Below the pieces are notes generated by a model. The model was given only the letters and a program-made list of their open reading frames with translations, searched no databases and was not told the origin of the DNA. A stretch of 64,000 nucleotides of DNA from positions 1 to 64,000 of the forward strand of contig CAJXNM010000004.1 of the NCBI GenBank assembly GCA_913057135.1, written 5' to 3'. The DNA is from an uncultured Halieaceae bacterium. GTDB taxonomy: Bacteria; Pseudomonadota; Gammaproteobacteria; Pseudomonadales; Halieaceae. Of the stretch, positions 1 to 10,807 are shown in pieces. The translations under genes and the position numbers were made by a program. The stretch's first letter is position 1, and each line of letters starts with the position of its first letter.

Positions 1-1314
1 TTGCAGCTTCGACACTGTTGTTCCGTGGCGCCGGGCAATGACCCACAGGGAATCACCGGAGCGCACCTGATACCGTTGTGTGGCGCGGTTTTTGCGTACT
101 GGTGTGGGCGGCCAGTCAATCGCTGTTCCAGCCAGACCCTCCGTCCACTGTCCCGAGCGCGGAATGATGAGCTCATCACCTGCTCGAATAAAATGGCTGT
201 CGAGTTGGTTAACCGCTCGTATCAGGTTCACCTCGGTATCAAAGCGCTGGGCAATGGTGCTTAGACTGTCTCCGGGAACGATTTGATAATGCGCCCACTC
301 TACACGCTGCTCGGGCGTCAGTTCTGCAAGCTGATTAGCGAAGACATCGGCTCTGTTGGCCGGTAGCCACAACAGCCCATGTCCCTGTGGGTCGGTAGCC
401 CAGCGCAATTGAGCCGGGTTTAAGCGGCGAAGCTCACCCGCCTCGATGCCCGCAAGCTCCGCAGCCCGATCTAACTCTATTTGGCCATGGGTTGCCACGG
501 CGAGTACCCCGGGGTCTCGGGACACTACGGGCAAGTCAACCTGGTAGGCCGCCGGGTCACGCAGTATCTGAGCAAGAGCCAACAGGCGGGGTACGTAACG
601 ACGTGTCTCCCTTGGCAACCGCAGCGACCAGTAGTCGGTGGGCTTGTTGTGACGCTCGGCGTGTTGAATGGCCCGAGTCACACGCCCCCAGCCGCCGTTG
701 TAAGCGGCAAGTGCCAATAGCCAATCGTTGTCAAAGGCAGCGTTGAGTTCTAGCAGGTAGTCGAGGGCGAATTCGGTTGCCACGGGAATGTCGAGCCGGG
801 CGTCGTACCACCAGTTCACCTCAAGGCCATAGTGGGCTGCCGTGGCGGGACTTACCTGCCATAAACCCGCTGCGCGTTGGCTGGAGTAAGCCCAGGGGTC
901 TAGCATGCTTTCAATGATGGGAATGAGGGCTAACTCTAGGGGTAAATCTCGCCGCTCGATCTCCTGCACTATCCAAGCCAATCCTGGATTGGCGCGCTCT
1001 GATAGCACCTCGAAAAATTGTGGCTGTTGTAGTATGCGGGCCCGCTCTCGGTCGACATCGGGGTCGTCGTGTTGCCAGCTAAACCCCCATGCCAAGTAAC
1101 CCCATAGATCATCGGGTCGATCGATAACCCGTTGTATCGACTCGGGAATAGGTCGTGTTTGGGCACTGACATGAACTGGCTCGAAGACAATATGCTGCAG
1201 CTGTGGTGCCGGCGATGGCAGTAGGCTACAGCCACTAAGCAGCAAAGACAGCGATAGCAGCCCAAGCTGGCGAGTCCAGAGTGTGCTGGCGCGTTGGAAA
1301 AACATAGACATCAT
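1..1314 (-). CDS. mltD: Membrane-bound lytic murein transglycosylase D with LysM repeats (partial, 3' end outside window)
   Basis: Open minus frame running off base 1, absent from ORF track because it lacks a stop here. My reverse translation gives MMSMFFQRASTLWTRQLG..LLLSGCSLL (lipobox), ..ALIPIIESMLDPWAYSSQRAAGLWQ.., ..LALAAYNGGWGRVTRAI.. (SLT fold), then YQIVPGDSLSTIAQRF and YQVRSGDSLWVIARRHGTTVSKLQ (LysM). Confidence 0.93.
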   Translation of the reverse strand, partial: MMSMFFQRASTLWTRQLGLLSLSLLLSGCSLLPSPAPQLQHIVFEPVHVSAQTRPIPESIQRVIDRPDDLWGYLAWGFSWQHDDPDVDRERARILQQPQFFEVLSERANPGLAWIVQEIERRDLPLELALIPIIESMLDPWAYSSQRAAGLWQVSPATAAHYGLEVNWWYDARLDIPVATEFALDYLLELNAAFDNDWLLALAAYNGGWGRVTRAIQHAERHNKPTDYWSLRLPRETRRYVPRLLALAQILRDPAAYQVDLPVVSRDPGVLAVATHGQIELDRAAELAGIEAGELRRLNPAQLRWATDPQGHGLLWLPANRADVFANQLAELTPEQRVEWAHYQIVPGDSLSTIAQRFDTEVNLIRAVNQLDSHFIRAGDELIIPRSGQWTEGLAGTAIDWPPTPVRKNRATQRYQVRSGDSLWVIARRHGTTVSKLQ

Positions 1315-1316
1315 GA

Positions 1317-2093
1317 TTAGAAATTGTCTTTCCACGTGCGCAGTCCAGCGAAGACGTCATCGGGCTGGCTGCCTGTTACACGGTTGTGCTGAGCTAATTG
1401 CGCGATAACCGCACTGTCATCCCAGCGCAGAAACGGGTTGGTTTGCAATTCATCCACCAAACGGGAGGGCACGGTAGGTATGTCTTGCTCTCGCAAGCGC
1501 TGACAGTGGACCACACGCTTTGCCAGATCCGTGTTCTCGGGGTCAGCTGCTTGGGCAAAGCGCAGATTTGCAAGGGTGTATTCGTGGGCGCAGTACACCG
1601 CGGTGTCACTTGGCAGCGCTCGCAACTTCGCCAAGGAAGCGCGCATCATGGGAAACGTCCCCTCAAACACGCGCCCGCAGCCACCGGCGAATAGGGTATC
1701 GCCGCAAAAAAGCGCTCCGTGACCCCAGTAAGCAATGTGATCTAGGGTATGTCCCGGCACTTCTAAAACACTGAAACTAAGTCCCAGTATGTCAATGGAA
1801 TCGCCGTCACTGAGCACTGTGTCGATACCCTTGATCGCGGAATTATCAGGACCCACAACGCGGCAGCCGGTTGCCTCTTTCAATGCCACAAGGCCACCCG
1901 TGTGATCACCGTGATGGTGGGTAATCATGATGGTGTCGAGGGTCAGCGACTGTGCCTGCAGCGCATCGAGTACAGGCGCTGGATCACCGGGATCCACAAC
2001 AGCCGCACGTCCATCGGCCACGGTCAAACACCAGATGTAGTTATCGTTAAATGCTGGAATAGCTGACACCGACAAATTGGGCGACGTGCTCAT
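1317..2093 (-). CDS. gloB: Hydroxyacylglutathione hydrolase (glyoxalase II)
   Basis: MBL motif THHHGDHTGG, GHTLDHIAYW, FCGDTLFAGGCGRVFEGT, YCAHEYTLANLRFA; next to rnhA/dnaQ as in many gammaproteobacteria. Confidence 0.96.
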   Translation of the reverse strand: MSTSPNLSVSAIPAFNDNYIWCLTVADGRAAVVDPGDPAPVLDALQAQSLTLDTIMITHHHGDHTGGLVALKEATGCRVVGPDNSAIKGIDTVLSDGDSIDILGLSFSVLEVPGHTLDHIAYWGHGALFCGDTLFAGGCGRVFEGTFPMMRASLAKLRALPSDTAVYCAHEYTLANLRFAQAADPENTDLAKRVVHCQRLREQDIPTVPSRLVDELQTNPFLRWDDSAVIAQLAQHNRVTGSQPDDVFAGLRTWKDNF

Positions 2094-2149
2094 GATTGAA
2101 GACCCTCGATGGAGTGTTTTTGTGGTTCAAGCTGGGTTATCGTTGCGCT

Positions 2150-2989
2150 ATGACGACTCTGGAACAAACACCAACCGGTAGTAACTCTAGTCAACGCCAG
2201 CTGCTAGCCCAATGGTATAGCAAGAGCAGGGTGGCAGCGCGGCTGCGCGAGCAATACGCCGACGATCTGCGGCGTATTCTCGACGATTGGTTCGGTTACC
2301 ACTTACTCATTATTGGGGTAGATACGGGCATCGACATCAACCGTATGACCCGCGTCCAGCATCTTCTGCGCATCATACCTGATGGCAGCGTTCGCGAGGA
2401 GAGTGAAGCGGGTACGCCGGTAATAGCTCTCGACGAAGATCTGCCCATCGAAACGGAGTCAGTCGATGTGGTCGTCCTAATGCACGCTCTCGATTTTTCC
2501 GAGTCGCCCCATCAACTATTGCGCGAAGTGCATCGGGTATTAACCCCCCACGGTCACTTGGTGATCCTAGGCAATAATCGTTACAGCCCCCGTGGGTGGT
2601 GGTATCAACTACGTAACACCTTCAAGGGTGACAGGCGCGCCTCACAACAAGCGCCAGGGTTACGCAAACTCGACGATTGGTTAAGGCTTCTAGACTTCGC
2701 TACAGCACCTGTGCGACACAAACTCATTGTGCCCACCGGCGGGCGCGGTCGTGTCGGAGCTGCGCTGGCTCGGCTGGACCAATGGCTGGTCGAACACAAT
2801 CTGTTTCGCGGCAGCGCGTTTTTGCTGTATGCCAACAAAACGGTCCGCGGCCATATATCGGGCAAGCGCGTCGCTAGTACCAACGCGCGACTCATTGGCC
2901 TGCCGGTAGCAAAGCCGGTAGTGGGTGCACGTGGTGCTGCCAGTGAACCTGCTGCTCAGCGACAAAGCCACTTAAGGCCCGTTGATTGA
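2150..2989 (+). CDS. SAM-dependent methyltransferase, class I
   Basis: [61 protein letters not shown] at 2150 (MTTLEQT) preferred over track start 2096. Confidence 0.85.
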   Translation: MTTLEQTPTGSNSSQRQLLAQWYSKSRVAARLREQYADDLRRILDDWFGYHLLIIGVDTGIDINRMTRVQHLLRIIPDGSVREESEAGTPVIALDEDLPIETESVDVVVLMHALDFSESPHQLLREVHRVLTPHGHLVILGNNRYSPRGWWYQLRNTFKGDRRASQQAPGLRKLDDWLRLLDFATAPVRHKLIVPTGGRGRVGAALARLDQWLVEHNLFRGSAFLLYANKTVRGHISGKRVASTNARLIGLPVAKPVVGARGAASEPAAQRQSHLRPVD

Positions 2990-3432
2990 AGCACGTCGAG
3001 CTGTATACCGATGGGGCGTGCAAAGGTAACCCCGGTCCCGGCGGCTGGGGCGCATTGCTGCGTTTTGGTGATGCCGAACGGGAGCTGTGCGGCGGCGAGC
3101 ATGAGACCACCAATAACCGCATGGAATTGATGGCTGCCATTGAAGGCTTAAAAGCCCTAACACAGCCATGCCATGTGACCCTCACTACCGATTCGGTTTA
3201 CGTGCGCGACGGTGTCACCCGCTGGATGGCCAACTGGAAGCGCAACGGCTGGAAAACCGCGGGCAAAAAACCCGTCAAGAACCAAGATCTTTGGCAAGCA
3301 CTCGATACCCAATGCCAACGCCATACCATCGACTGGCAGTGGGTGAAGGGCCACAGCGGCCACCCGGGCAACGAGCGGGCCGATGAGCTGGCCAATCGAG
3401 GTATTACACACCTAAACCCTAAAGCGAGCTAA
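2986..3432 (+). CDS. rnhA: Ribonuclease HI
   Basis: [69 protein letters not shown]; start TTG overlaps upstream TGA (TTGA). Confidence 0.97.
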   Translation: MKHVELYTDGACKGNPGPGGWGALLRFGDAERELCGGEHETTNNRMELMAAIEGLKALTQPCHVTLTTDSVYVRDGVTRWMANWKRNGWKTAGKKPVKNQDLWQALDTQCQRHTIDWQWVKGHSGHPGNERADELANRGITHLNPKAS

Positions 3433-3434
3433 CT

Positions 3435-4148
3435 GTGCGTCAGGTTGTTCTCGATACCGAAACCACAGGCCTTGAGGTCAGCCAAGGCCACCGTATTATT
3501 GAGATCGGTTGCGTCGAAATCGTTAACCGGCGGCTTACCGGGCGTCATTATCATCAGTACATCAAGCCAAACCGCGAGATTGATGAGGGTGCGCTGGCTG
3601 TACACGGTATCAGCAACGAATTTTTGGCCGATAAACCAACCTTCGACAGGATTGCGGATGAGTTTCTTGCGTTCATCGATGGTGCCGAGCTCATCATCCA
3701 CAACGCACCTTTCGATGTGGGCTTTATCGACGCTGAACTGAAACGGCTTCAGCCAGACATGCCGCTGACGGCTCAGCGCTGCAGTATCACCGACTCGCTA
3801 TTGTTGGCCCGGGCAAAACATCCTGGGCAGCGCAATAGCCTAGACGCCCTGTGCCAGCGTTACGAAGTAGACAATGCCTCACGTACCCTGCACGGCGCAC
3901 TGCTCGATGCGGAGATTCTGGCGGACGTGTACCTGGTCATGACCGGGGGGCAGACGAGTTTGGGCCTACACGGTGATAACGAGAATGATACTGGCCAAGA
4001 TGGCGGGCAACGCATTCGCCGGTTGTCCAGTGACCGGCCGCGATTGGCGGTTATTCACGCCACGGAAGACGAAATTGCCCATCATGAAGCCAGGCTTGAT
4101 GCGATTGCCAAGGCTTCAGGTGGGACCGTCTTGTGGCGCCTAAAATAA
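3435..4148 (+). CDS. dnaQ: DNA polymerase III epsilon subunit (3'-5' exonuclease)
   Basis: RQVVLDTETTGLEVSQGHRIIEIGCVE, HNAPFDVGFIDAEL, LHGALLDAEILADVYL; GTG start. Confidence 0.97.
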   Translation: MRQVVLDTETTGLEVSQGHRIIEIGCVEIVNRRLTGRHYHQYIKPNREIDEGALAVHGISNEFLADKPTFDRIADEFLAFIDGAELIIHNAPFDVGFIDAELKRLQPDMPLTAQRCSITDSLLLARAKHPGQRNSLDALCQRYEVDNASRTLHGALLDAEILADVYLVMTGGQTSLGLHGDNENDTGQDGGQRIRRLSSDRPRLAVIHATEDEIAHHEARLDAIAKASGGTVLWRLK

Positions 4149-4156
4149 GTGGCGCT

Positions 4157-5662
4157 TTAAATAAACAGTGACACCATGGCCATACCGACGCCGCCGAGCA
4201 CGAGGGTGTAGGGCAGCGCCATAATGACCATGCGCCCATAAGACAGGCGAATGAGGGGCGCTAGGGCCGAGGTGAGCAAGAACAGGAAGGCCGCTTGGCC
4301 GTTGGGCGTGGCAACACTGGGTAAGTTGGTTCCGGTGTTAATGGCAACCGCCAACTGGTCGAACTCGGCGCGAGTGATTTCGCCCGCATCGAGAGCGGCT
4401 TTCACTTCACTGATATACACCGTAGCCACAAATACGTTGTCGGAAATCATCGACAATACCCCGTTGGCAATGAAGAACATCGCCGGGCGCACGCTGGCTT
4501 CCATGTGCAATACATACTCAATGACGGGGGTGAACAGGTGTTGTTCATGGATTACCGCAACGATGGCGAAAAACACCACCAGCAGTGCCGTAAACGGCAG
4601 GGCCTCTTCGAAGGCATGACCCAATTGGTGTTCTTCAGTAATGCCGTTAAAGGCTGTGAGGAGCACAATCACCATTAAACCGATGAGGCCCACCGCCGCC
4701 AAGTGCAGTGCTAAGCCCACTACCAAAATGAGCGCTACGATGGCTTGGATGACCAATTTAGCGTTGCTGCGGGGATTGGCTCGGCTCATCTCCCGGGCTT
4801 GATACTCCTCGAGCACCTTTCGAACGTTATCCGGTAAGGTAGCGCCGTAGCCAAAGGAACCCGTCATTTCCAATAGTAAGCAGGTAAGTAGACCCGCGGC
4901 TAGTACCGGCATGGTCACCGGGGCCATAAGCAGGAAGAACTCGACGAAATCCCATTCAGCTACTGTGGCAATGAGCAGGTTCTGGGGTTCGCCCACTAAT
5001 GTACAAACACCGCCCAGGGCTGTTCCGACCGCGCCGTGCATAAGCAAACTGCGCAAAAAGGCACGGAATTGCTCTAAGTCCCGGTGGTGGGTGTCGACGA
5101 TGCTGTCGTCGTTGCCGTGATCGTGATCATCGGCGGAGTGGTGTTTGCCGGACGCCACCTTGTGGTACACCGCATAAAACCCCACGCCAACACTGATGAG
5201 TACCGCAGTGACCGTTAATGCATCAAGGAATGCGGACAACACGGCGGCCGATAAGGAAAACAACAGGGACAGCAGCTTTTTCGACTTCACATTCAGCAAC
5301 AGCTTAGTGAATACGTACAACAGCAGATCCTTCATGAAATAGATGCCCGCCACCATGAACATGAGCAGCAAGATCACTTCGAAGTTTGCCTCGGCCTCGT
5401 GGAACACCGTGTGGGGGTCGGCCATACCGATGGCAATGGCCTCGATAGCCAGCAGGCCACCGGGCTGCAACGGGTAGCAGCGTAGGGCCAATGCCAAGGT
5501 AAAGATGAACTCGGCAATCAATACCCATCCGGTAACAAACGGACCCACGGTAAACAATAAAATGGGATTCAAAATCAGGAAGCCGACGATTGCCTGCTTG
5601 TACCAGGTGGGCGATGGCCCAAGAAAATTGTGCCAGAGTGCCTGACCCGCGGATTCGCTCAT
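4157..5662 (-). CDS. nhaB: Na+/H+ antiporter NhaB
   Basis: Polytopic protein with NhaB-like segments ([89 protein letters not shown]); start MSESAGQ at 5662 with AAGGTGG-type RBS, not the track start 5803. Confidence 0.9.
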   Translation of the reverse strand: MSESAGQALWHNFLGPSPTWYKQAIVGFLILNPILLFTVGPFVTGWVLIAEFIFTLALALRCYPLQPGGLLAIEAIAIGMADPHTVFHEAEANFEVILLLMFMVAGIYFMKDLLLYVFTKLLLNVKSKKLLSLLFSLSAAVLSAFLDALTVTAVLISVGVGFYAVYHKVASGKHHSADDHDHGNDDSIVDTHHRDLEQFRAFLRSLLMHGAVGTALGGVCTLVGEPQNLLIATVAEWDFVEFFLLMAPVTMPVLAAGLLTCLLLEMTGSFGYGATLPDNVRKVLEEYQAREMSRANPRSNAKLVIQAIVALILVVGLALHLAAVGLIGLMVIVLLTAFNGITEEHQLGHAFEEALPFTALLVVFFAIVAVIHEQHLFTPVIEYVLHMEASVRPAMFFIANGVLSMISDNVFVATVYISEVKAALDAGEITRAEFDQLAVAINTGTNLPSVATPNGQAAFLFLLTSALAPLIRLSYGRMVIMALPYTLVLGGVGMAMVSLFI

Positions 5663-5806
5663 GTTGCCACCTTGTTGTGTTTTGGCGAAGGCCTGTGAAT
5701 GTTGGGGTGCCATTCTAGGGGATAGCACAGAATTTGGTAGATCTGGATCGGAATTAGCGTGACGATTGCTGTGCATTTGTCGGGCCGTTGCAAGAGGTGT
5801 CACTCT

Positions 5807-6559
5807 GTGAGGAATGTTGTTTTATTTCAATCGGCTGGTCCCGATCGTCCCCCCTGGATCGATGCCTGTATGGCAACCGTGCAGCATTGGGCGTTAACGC
5901 AGGGCTGGCATTATCGTTTCTTGGGTGACGAACTGTTCGATACGCTCCAGGCAGACATCAGGCAGAAACTGGATGGGCGCAACCCTATAAAAGCCGATAT
6001 TGGGCGCCTTGATCTTCTGCAAACATGCCTTAACGGCCCCGATGCACCCGATTCCGTTGTGTGGGTCGACGCGGACACACTGTGTATTGATGCTACTTGG
6101 GCACCCGATTTGTCGGCTAATTCAGCCTTCGGCGAGGAGTGTTGGGTACAACAGCGACAAGACAAGACATGGCGACGGTATCTAAGCCCGCATAACGCGT
6201 ACATGAGCTTCAACAGAGGATCACCGGTTTTACCGTTCTTGCGCTTCGCAGCGCGCTCTATTGTCGGACGTATCGATGAGCATCATGTGGCACCTCAAAT
6301 TGTAGGTCCGAAGCTTCTTAAAGCCTTGCACAATCTGGTGCCGTTTACGTTACAACCACAAGCTGGAGCGCTCAGCCCCGCCTTGCGCGATGAACTACTC
6401 GACGCACCCGGACCGGCTATTAACTGCTATAGGCAGGCACAACGAACACCGCTGGCGCTGGTGAATCTTTGTCAATCTCTAATCGATGACAACAGCACTG
6501 GGGCTGTACTAACGTTAATCGATGAGCCTCATCGTTTTGAGGCGTTAAGCAGGTCCTGA
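5807..6559 (+). CDS. Putative glycosyltransferase-like protein (GT-A type, DxD motif)
   Basis: [26 protein letters not shown].. and [13 protein letters not shown] (DAD) resembling nucleotide-sugar transferases; GTG at 5807 with upstream AGAGG preferred over 5759. Confidence 0.5.
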   Translation: MRNVVLFQSAGPDRPPWIDACMATVQHWALTQGWHYRFLGDELFDTLQADIRQKLDGRNPIKADIGRLDLLQTCLNGPDAPDSVVWVDADTLCIDATWAPDLSANSAFGEECWVQQRQDKTWRRYLSPHNAYMSFNRGSPVLPFLRFAARSIVGRIDEHHVAPQIVGPKLLKALHNLVPFTLQPQAGALSPALRDELLDAPGPAINCYRQAQRTPLALVNLCQSLIDDNSTGAVLTLIDEPHRFEALSRS

Positions 6560-9500
6560 AGCACCACGTACAACGCGGGAATCAGCAGCAAGGTCACACT
6601 GGTGGCAAAAATGACCCCAAATCCCAACGATACTGCTAACGGTACAAAGACCATCGTCTCCTGATCAGCGGTGATCATTAAGGGCGCCAGCCCAATGAAC
6701 GTAGTGACCGATGTCAGAAGAATGGGTCGGAAGCGTGTGACACCTGCGGCCACGACCGCGTCATAGACGGAGACCCCAGCCTGACGCTGGCGGTTGACGT
6801 AATCGACCAATACCAAGCTTGAGTTGATCACCACACCCGATAGGGCCACGATCCCCAATAACGAGAAGAACACCAAGTCGTAGCCCATGACATAGTGACC
6901 CAATATGGCGCCCACCATACCAAAGGGGATACTGGCCATGACCACCAAGGGCTGCAAATAGGAGCGCAAGGGTATCGCGAGCAGGGCAAAGATAATCATC
7001 AGTGCCACCAAACTCGTGCGCATAATGTCAGCAAATGCAGCCGCGCGCTCCTCGGCTTCACCGGCGATAGTAAATGTGATGCCGGGATAGCGATCGGCCA
7101 TGGTGGGTATGTGGGATGCAAACAGTTCAGCGAGCACCGTTTCTGGTGCGACTCGGCTGCGATCGGCGGCGGCAGTGATCGTCACAACCCGCTTCCCATC
7201 AACGCGACGTATCAGAGATTGACCTCGGGTCAATGTGATATCGGCAACACTGAGTAGCGGCACTTCGGTACCATCGGCTAAGCGAATGCGCATCTGCTCC
7301 AAATTGGCCAATGAGCGACGCTGGTTAGCGGGATAGCGGACCATAATGCGCACATCGTCTCGACCCCGTTGGAAACGCTGTACTTCATCGCCATAAAAAG
7401 CCCGTCTTACCTGCTGACCCAGAAGCCGCTGATCAAGTCCCAGCAGGGCACCTTCCGGCTTGAGTTGCAGCACAATCTCTGATTTGCCAGCGCGGTAGGT
7501 ATCGTTGATATCGTACAAACCTGTCCAGCGGGCCAATAGTTCACGGAGCTCCGCAGCGGCTTGCCCAAGCTGCTCGACGTCGTCTCCCCGTATCTGGATA
7601 TCGATATCAGGGCCCAACGACAAGCTGCTTGCGGTGAAACTCATCTCAACCACACCGGGCACTGCCCCGGTGTAGTCCCGCCATAAGTTCACTGCCTGGT
7701 CAGGGGTCAGGCCACCCCGGTCCCGCCAGGGTTTCAGGGATATACCGACCTCGGCCACATGACTCCCTTCACCCTCGCTAATATTGAGTGCGGAGCGTGC
7801 AATAGGCATACCCACCGAGATGAGGCTATGCTGCAAAGCGCTACCTCCCTCCGGGCCTAGGCGATCGAGTTCTTGAACCATGCGTTCGCCAGCGGCTAAT
7901 ACCCTATCGGCGGCAGCTACCGTCGCACTGATGGGCGCGCCCTCTGGCAACACCACCCGCGCATAGAGATCGTCGCCGGGTACCGCGGGGAAGAATTGAA
8001 ACACAATACGGCCGCTTGCGATCAAGCCCACCATCACAATGACTGCCGCTAATGCCAGGGCGGCGGTTGTATAACGTTGCTGAACCGCCCGCCGTAATAA
8101 GCGCTGGTAGGGGCCGGTTGCGAAATCCTCGAGCGCCGCGGATAACCGCTCCTGCCATGCTTCCCAGCGACGACTGAACCCGGTTTTACCCCGGCCCCGT
8201 TTACGATGGGCTAAATGCGACGGCAATATCAATTGGGATTCCAGCAGACTAAAGGCCAAACAGAGGATAACCGTGACGCCAATCGCCTTGAGGAACTCGC
8301 CCATGGAGTCTTCAACGCTAAGAACCGGAATGAACGCCGCCATGGTGGTGAGCACGCCAAAAAACACCGGGACCGCCACTTGGTGAGTACCGTTAATGGC
8401 GGCATCTCGGTCACTCAGGGCGTCACTCTCGTGGGCATAGATACGCTCACCCACGACGATGGCGTCATCCACCAGAATCCCCAGAGACAATAAAAACCCT
8501 ACGAGGGATAACGTACTAATACTCAGCTCGAACGCGGGGAATAAAGCCAGCGCGCCCAAGATAGAAATGGGAATACCCATACTGACCCAAAGGGCTAAAC
8601 GGGTTTTTAAAAAAAGTGCGAGGGTCAGTAACACAAGGGCCATACCGCCCAAGGCGTTGTTGATGAGCACCCGCAAGCGACTGATAAGGTCATTCGATTC
8701 ATCGCGCCAAATCGACAGCTCGATACCCGGTGGTAAGGTGGCCTGCTTCTGTTCAATATAGGCTTTGGCTGCCCGAGCAATCGCTACCGTATCTTCACCG
8801 CCGACTCTGGATAAATGCAGCAACATGGCAGGCTTGCCATCTAGCGTCGCAGAGACGTCGTTATCTTCGAAAATATCCCGAACCTGGGCTACATCGCCCA
8901 CCAATACTTGGGTACCGTCGGTACGATTGATCAGCGGGATCTGACGCAGCGCCTCGGCGCCGTAGCGTTGCCCGTTGCTGCGCAACAGCATTTCCCCTTC
9001 AGCGGCTTTGATCGAGCCGCCGGGAATATCGACGCTAGCGCCATTAATCGCTGCGGTGATGTCACTGAAACGCAATCCATAGGCGCGCAGTGTTTGCTCG
9101 GACACCTCGACACTGATCTCATCTCGACGCCGATACAAAATATCAACATGGCTAATGACACCCAGCTCGAGTAATTCGGTGCGTACCTCTTCCGCCAGCT
9201 GCTTAAGTACCGTCTCGGTAGTGGCGCCCGCGAGGGCTAATTGCATCACCATGGATCGGACGGTGATTTTCGCGACCACCGGGCGTTCCGTGTTCTTGGG
9301 CAAGGTCGAAATAGCGTTGATCTGCGCTTTAATGTCATCAAGAGCCTGATTGGGGTCAGCGGCGTGATCGAGCTCTGCCATCGTGCTACATAAGCCCTGC
9401 TTGGCAGTGGTTCTAATGCGCTTTATGCCGACAATGCCCTGAATGGCCTCCTCGATACGCAGACATACACCTGACTCAACTTCGGCGGGGGCCGCACCCA

Positions 9501-9657
9501 AATAAGGCACCGTGATCGAGATCACCGGCACTTCAATTTCCGGGAACTCCTCTCGATGCACAGCGGACACGCCCAAGAGACCTGCGGCGATGAGAATGAG
9601 CATGAGCAAGTTCGCGGCAACGGGGTTGTCCACAAACCAAGCAATAATCCCTTTCAT
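6529..9657 (-). CDS. RND-family efflux transporter, inner-membrane subunit (AcrB/HAE1-like)
   Basis: 1042 aa; VDNPVAANLLMLILIAAGL, EFPEIEVPVISITVPYLGAAPAEVE, LVDDAIVVGERI, TSVTTFIGLAPLMI. Confidence 0.93.
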   Translation of the reverse strand: MKGIIAWFVDNPVAANLLMLILIAAGLLGVSAVHREEFPEIEVPVISITVPYLGAAPAEVESGVCLRIEEAIQGIVGIKRIRTTAKQGLCSTMAELDHAADPNQALDDIKAQINAISTLPKNTERPVVAKITVRSMVMQLALAGATTETVLKQLAEEVRTELLELGVISHVDILYRRRDEISVEVSEQTLRAYGLRFSDITAAINGASVDIPGGSIKAAEGEMLLRSNGQRYGAEALRQIPLINRTDGTQVLVGDVAQVRDIFEDNDVSATLDGKPAMLLHLSRVGGEDTVAIARAAKAYIEQKQATLPPGIELSIWRDESNDLISRLRVLINNALGGMALVLLTLALFLKTRLALWVSMGIPISILGALALFPAFELSISTLSLVGFLLSLGILVDDAIVVGERIYAHESDALSDRDAAINGTHQVAVPVFFGVLTTMAAFIPVLSVEDSMGEFLKAIGVTVILCLAFSLLESQLILPSHLAHRKRGRGKTGFSRRWEAWQERLSAALEDFATGPYQRLLRRAVQQRYTTAALALAAVIVMVGLIASGRIVFQFFPAVPGDDLYARVVLPEGAPISATVAAADRVLAAGERMVQELDRLGPEGGSALQHSLISVGMPIARSALNISEGEGSHVAEVGISLKPWRDRGGLTPDQAVNLWRDYTGAVPGVVEMSFTASSLSLGPDIDIQIRGDDVEQLGQAAAELRELLARWTGLYDINDTYRAGKSEIVLQLKPEGALLGLDQRLLGQQVRRAFYGDEVQRFQRGRDDVRIMVRYPANQRRSLANLEQMRIRLADGTEVPLLSVADITLTRGQSLIRRVDGKRVVTITAAADRSRVAPETVLAELFASHIPTMADRYPGITFTIAGEAEERAAAFADIMRTSLVALMIIFALLAIPLRSYLQPLVVMASIPFGMVGAILGHYVMGYDLVFFSLLGIVALSGVVINSSLVLVDYVNRQRQAGVSVYDAVVAAGVTRFRPILLTSVTTFIGLAPLMITADQETMVFVPLAVSLGFGVIFATSVTLLLIPALYVVLQDLLNASKR

Positions 9658-9661
9658 CAGA

Positions 9662-10807
9662 TTACTCGGCCCGGGACACCGGCACCACGCTCATGCCGTC
9701 GACCGGTGTCGGTAATGGCGCTAAACAAAGAAGGTCGCCATCACTTAACCCCTTGTGAATAAGCGCAGTATCGCCGCTCATGCGCAGTACCTGTACTTCT
9801 CTGAAACGCAGCCGTTGCTCGCTGTCGACAACAAGGACACGGTTGTTCTGTAACAAGGAAGAGCGGGGAATCGCAGCGACCCCAGCTACCGTAATACCGC
9901 TAATATCCGCGTCCACGAACAGGCCGATAGGCAGGGTATCAACGGTGGGGTCCGTGGCTGTTGTGACCTCCGCCACAATGTGGACCATGCGACTTTGGGG
10001 ATCTATCTCGCCTTCCGTGCGGGCGACGACGCCTTGCCATACCCGCTCGCGCCCGGCGAAATTAGCGCGCAAACGCACCTTGGGTGCGGCCATCTCAGGA
10101 ACAACACCTACCTGACCTAATGCTGGATCGAGAAAGGCTAGCTGGCTATCGGCTAGGGGTAGGCGCACCTCGAGGTGATCGGTTGCATATAGGCTGGCCA
10201 GCGGTGTACCTCGCTGGACAAATTGACCAAGGGCCGCACTGGCTGCCCGCACACGTCCCGAGTAGGGTGCACTGAGTGTGCAGCGCTCTAACTCCAGCGC
10301 TGCCTGGGACAAGGCACTTTGAGCTCGCAACAAAGCCGCCTCGGCAATATCGCGGCTGCGTTGAGCCTGTTGTAGTTGGGTATCGCTGGCCAACTCTCGG
10401 TTGCGCAATGACTCAATGCGACGCAATTCACTATCGGCAAAGGTGAACTCCGCTTGAGACCGCTGCTGCTCCGCTTTGGCTTGTTGGTGCGCTAATTCGT
10501 AGTCGGCACTGTCAATCTTCAGCAGCGTGTCGCCCCGTTGAAAGCGCCCACCCGAACGCAGGGCAGGGGATACCCAGACGATCTCCCCGGCTACCCGGGC
10601 AATCAAGGGCGTCTGTGTTCTGGGTTGCACACTGCCCTGGGACGTTACCTCGAGCTTAATGTCTTCAAGCTCGATACTTTGGGTGGTCACTGCCACAGCA
10701 GGCTTTACCACCGGTTCAGTATTGGGAGCGGGAGCACTGAGTTGCAGCAGGTAAAACAGAAGGCAGGCCGCAGCGACGATAATCAGCGGCAACCGCAAGC
10801 GAGTCAC
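9662..10807 (-). CDS. RND periplasmic adaptor (membrane fusion protein, HlyD/AcrA-like)
   Basis: IELEDIKLEVTSQGSVQPRTQTPLIARVAGEIVWVSPALRSGGRFQRGDTLLKID, LERCTLSAPYSGRVRAAS; GTG at 10807 in a GTGA overlap with the uxuB stop is the likely start. Confidence 0.9.
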   Translation of the reverse strand: MTRLRLPLIIVAAACLLFYLLQLSAPAPNTEPVVKPAVAVTTQSIELEDIKLEVTSQGSVQPRTQTPLIARVAGEIVWVSPALRSGGRFQRGDTLLKIDSADYELAHQQAKAEQQRSQAEFTFADSELRRIESLRNRELASDTQLQQAQRSRDIAEAALLRAQSALSQAALELERCTLSAPYSGRVRAASAALGQFVQRGTPLASLYATDHLEVRLPLADSQLAFLDPALGQVGVVPEMAAPKVRLRANFAGRERVWQGVVARTEGEIDPQSRMVHIVAEVTTATDPTVDTLPIGLFVDADISGITVAGVAAIPRSSLLQNNRVLVVDSEQRLRFREVQVLRMSGDTALIHKGLSDGDLLCLAPLPTPVDGMSVVPVSRAE

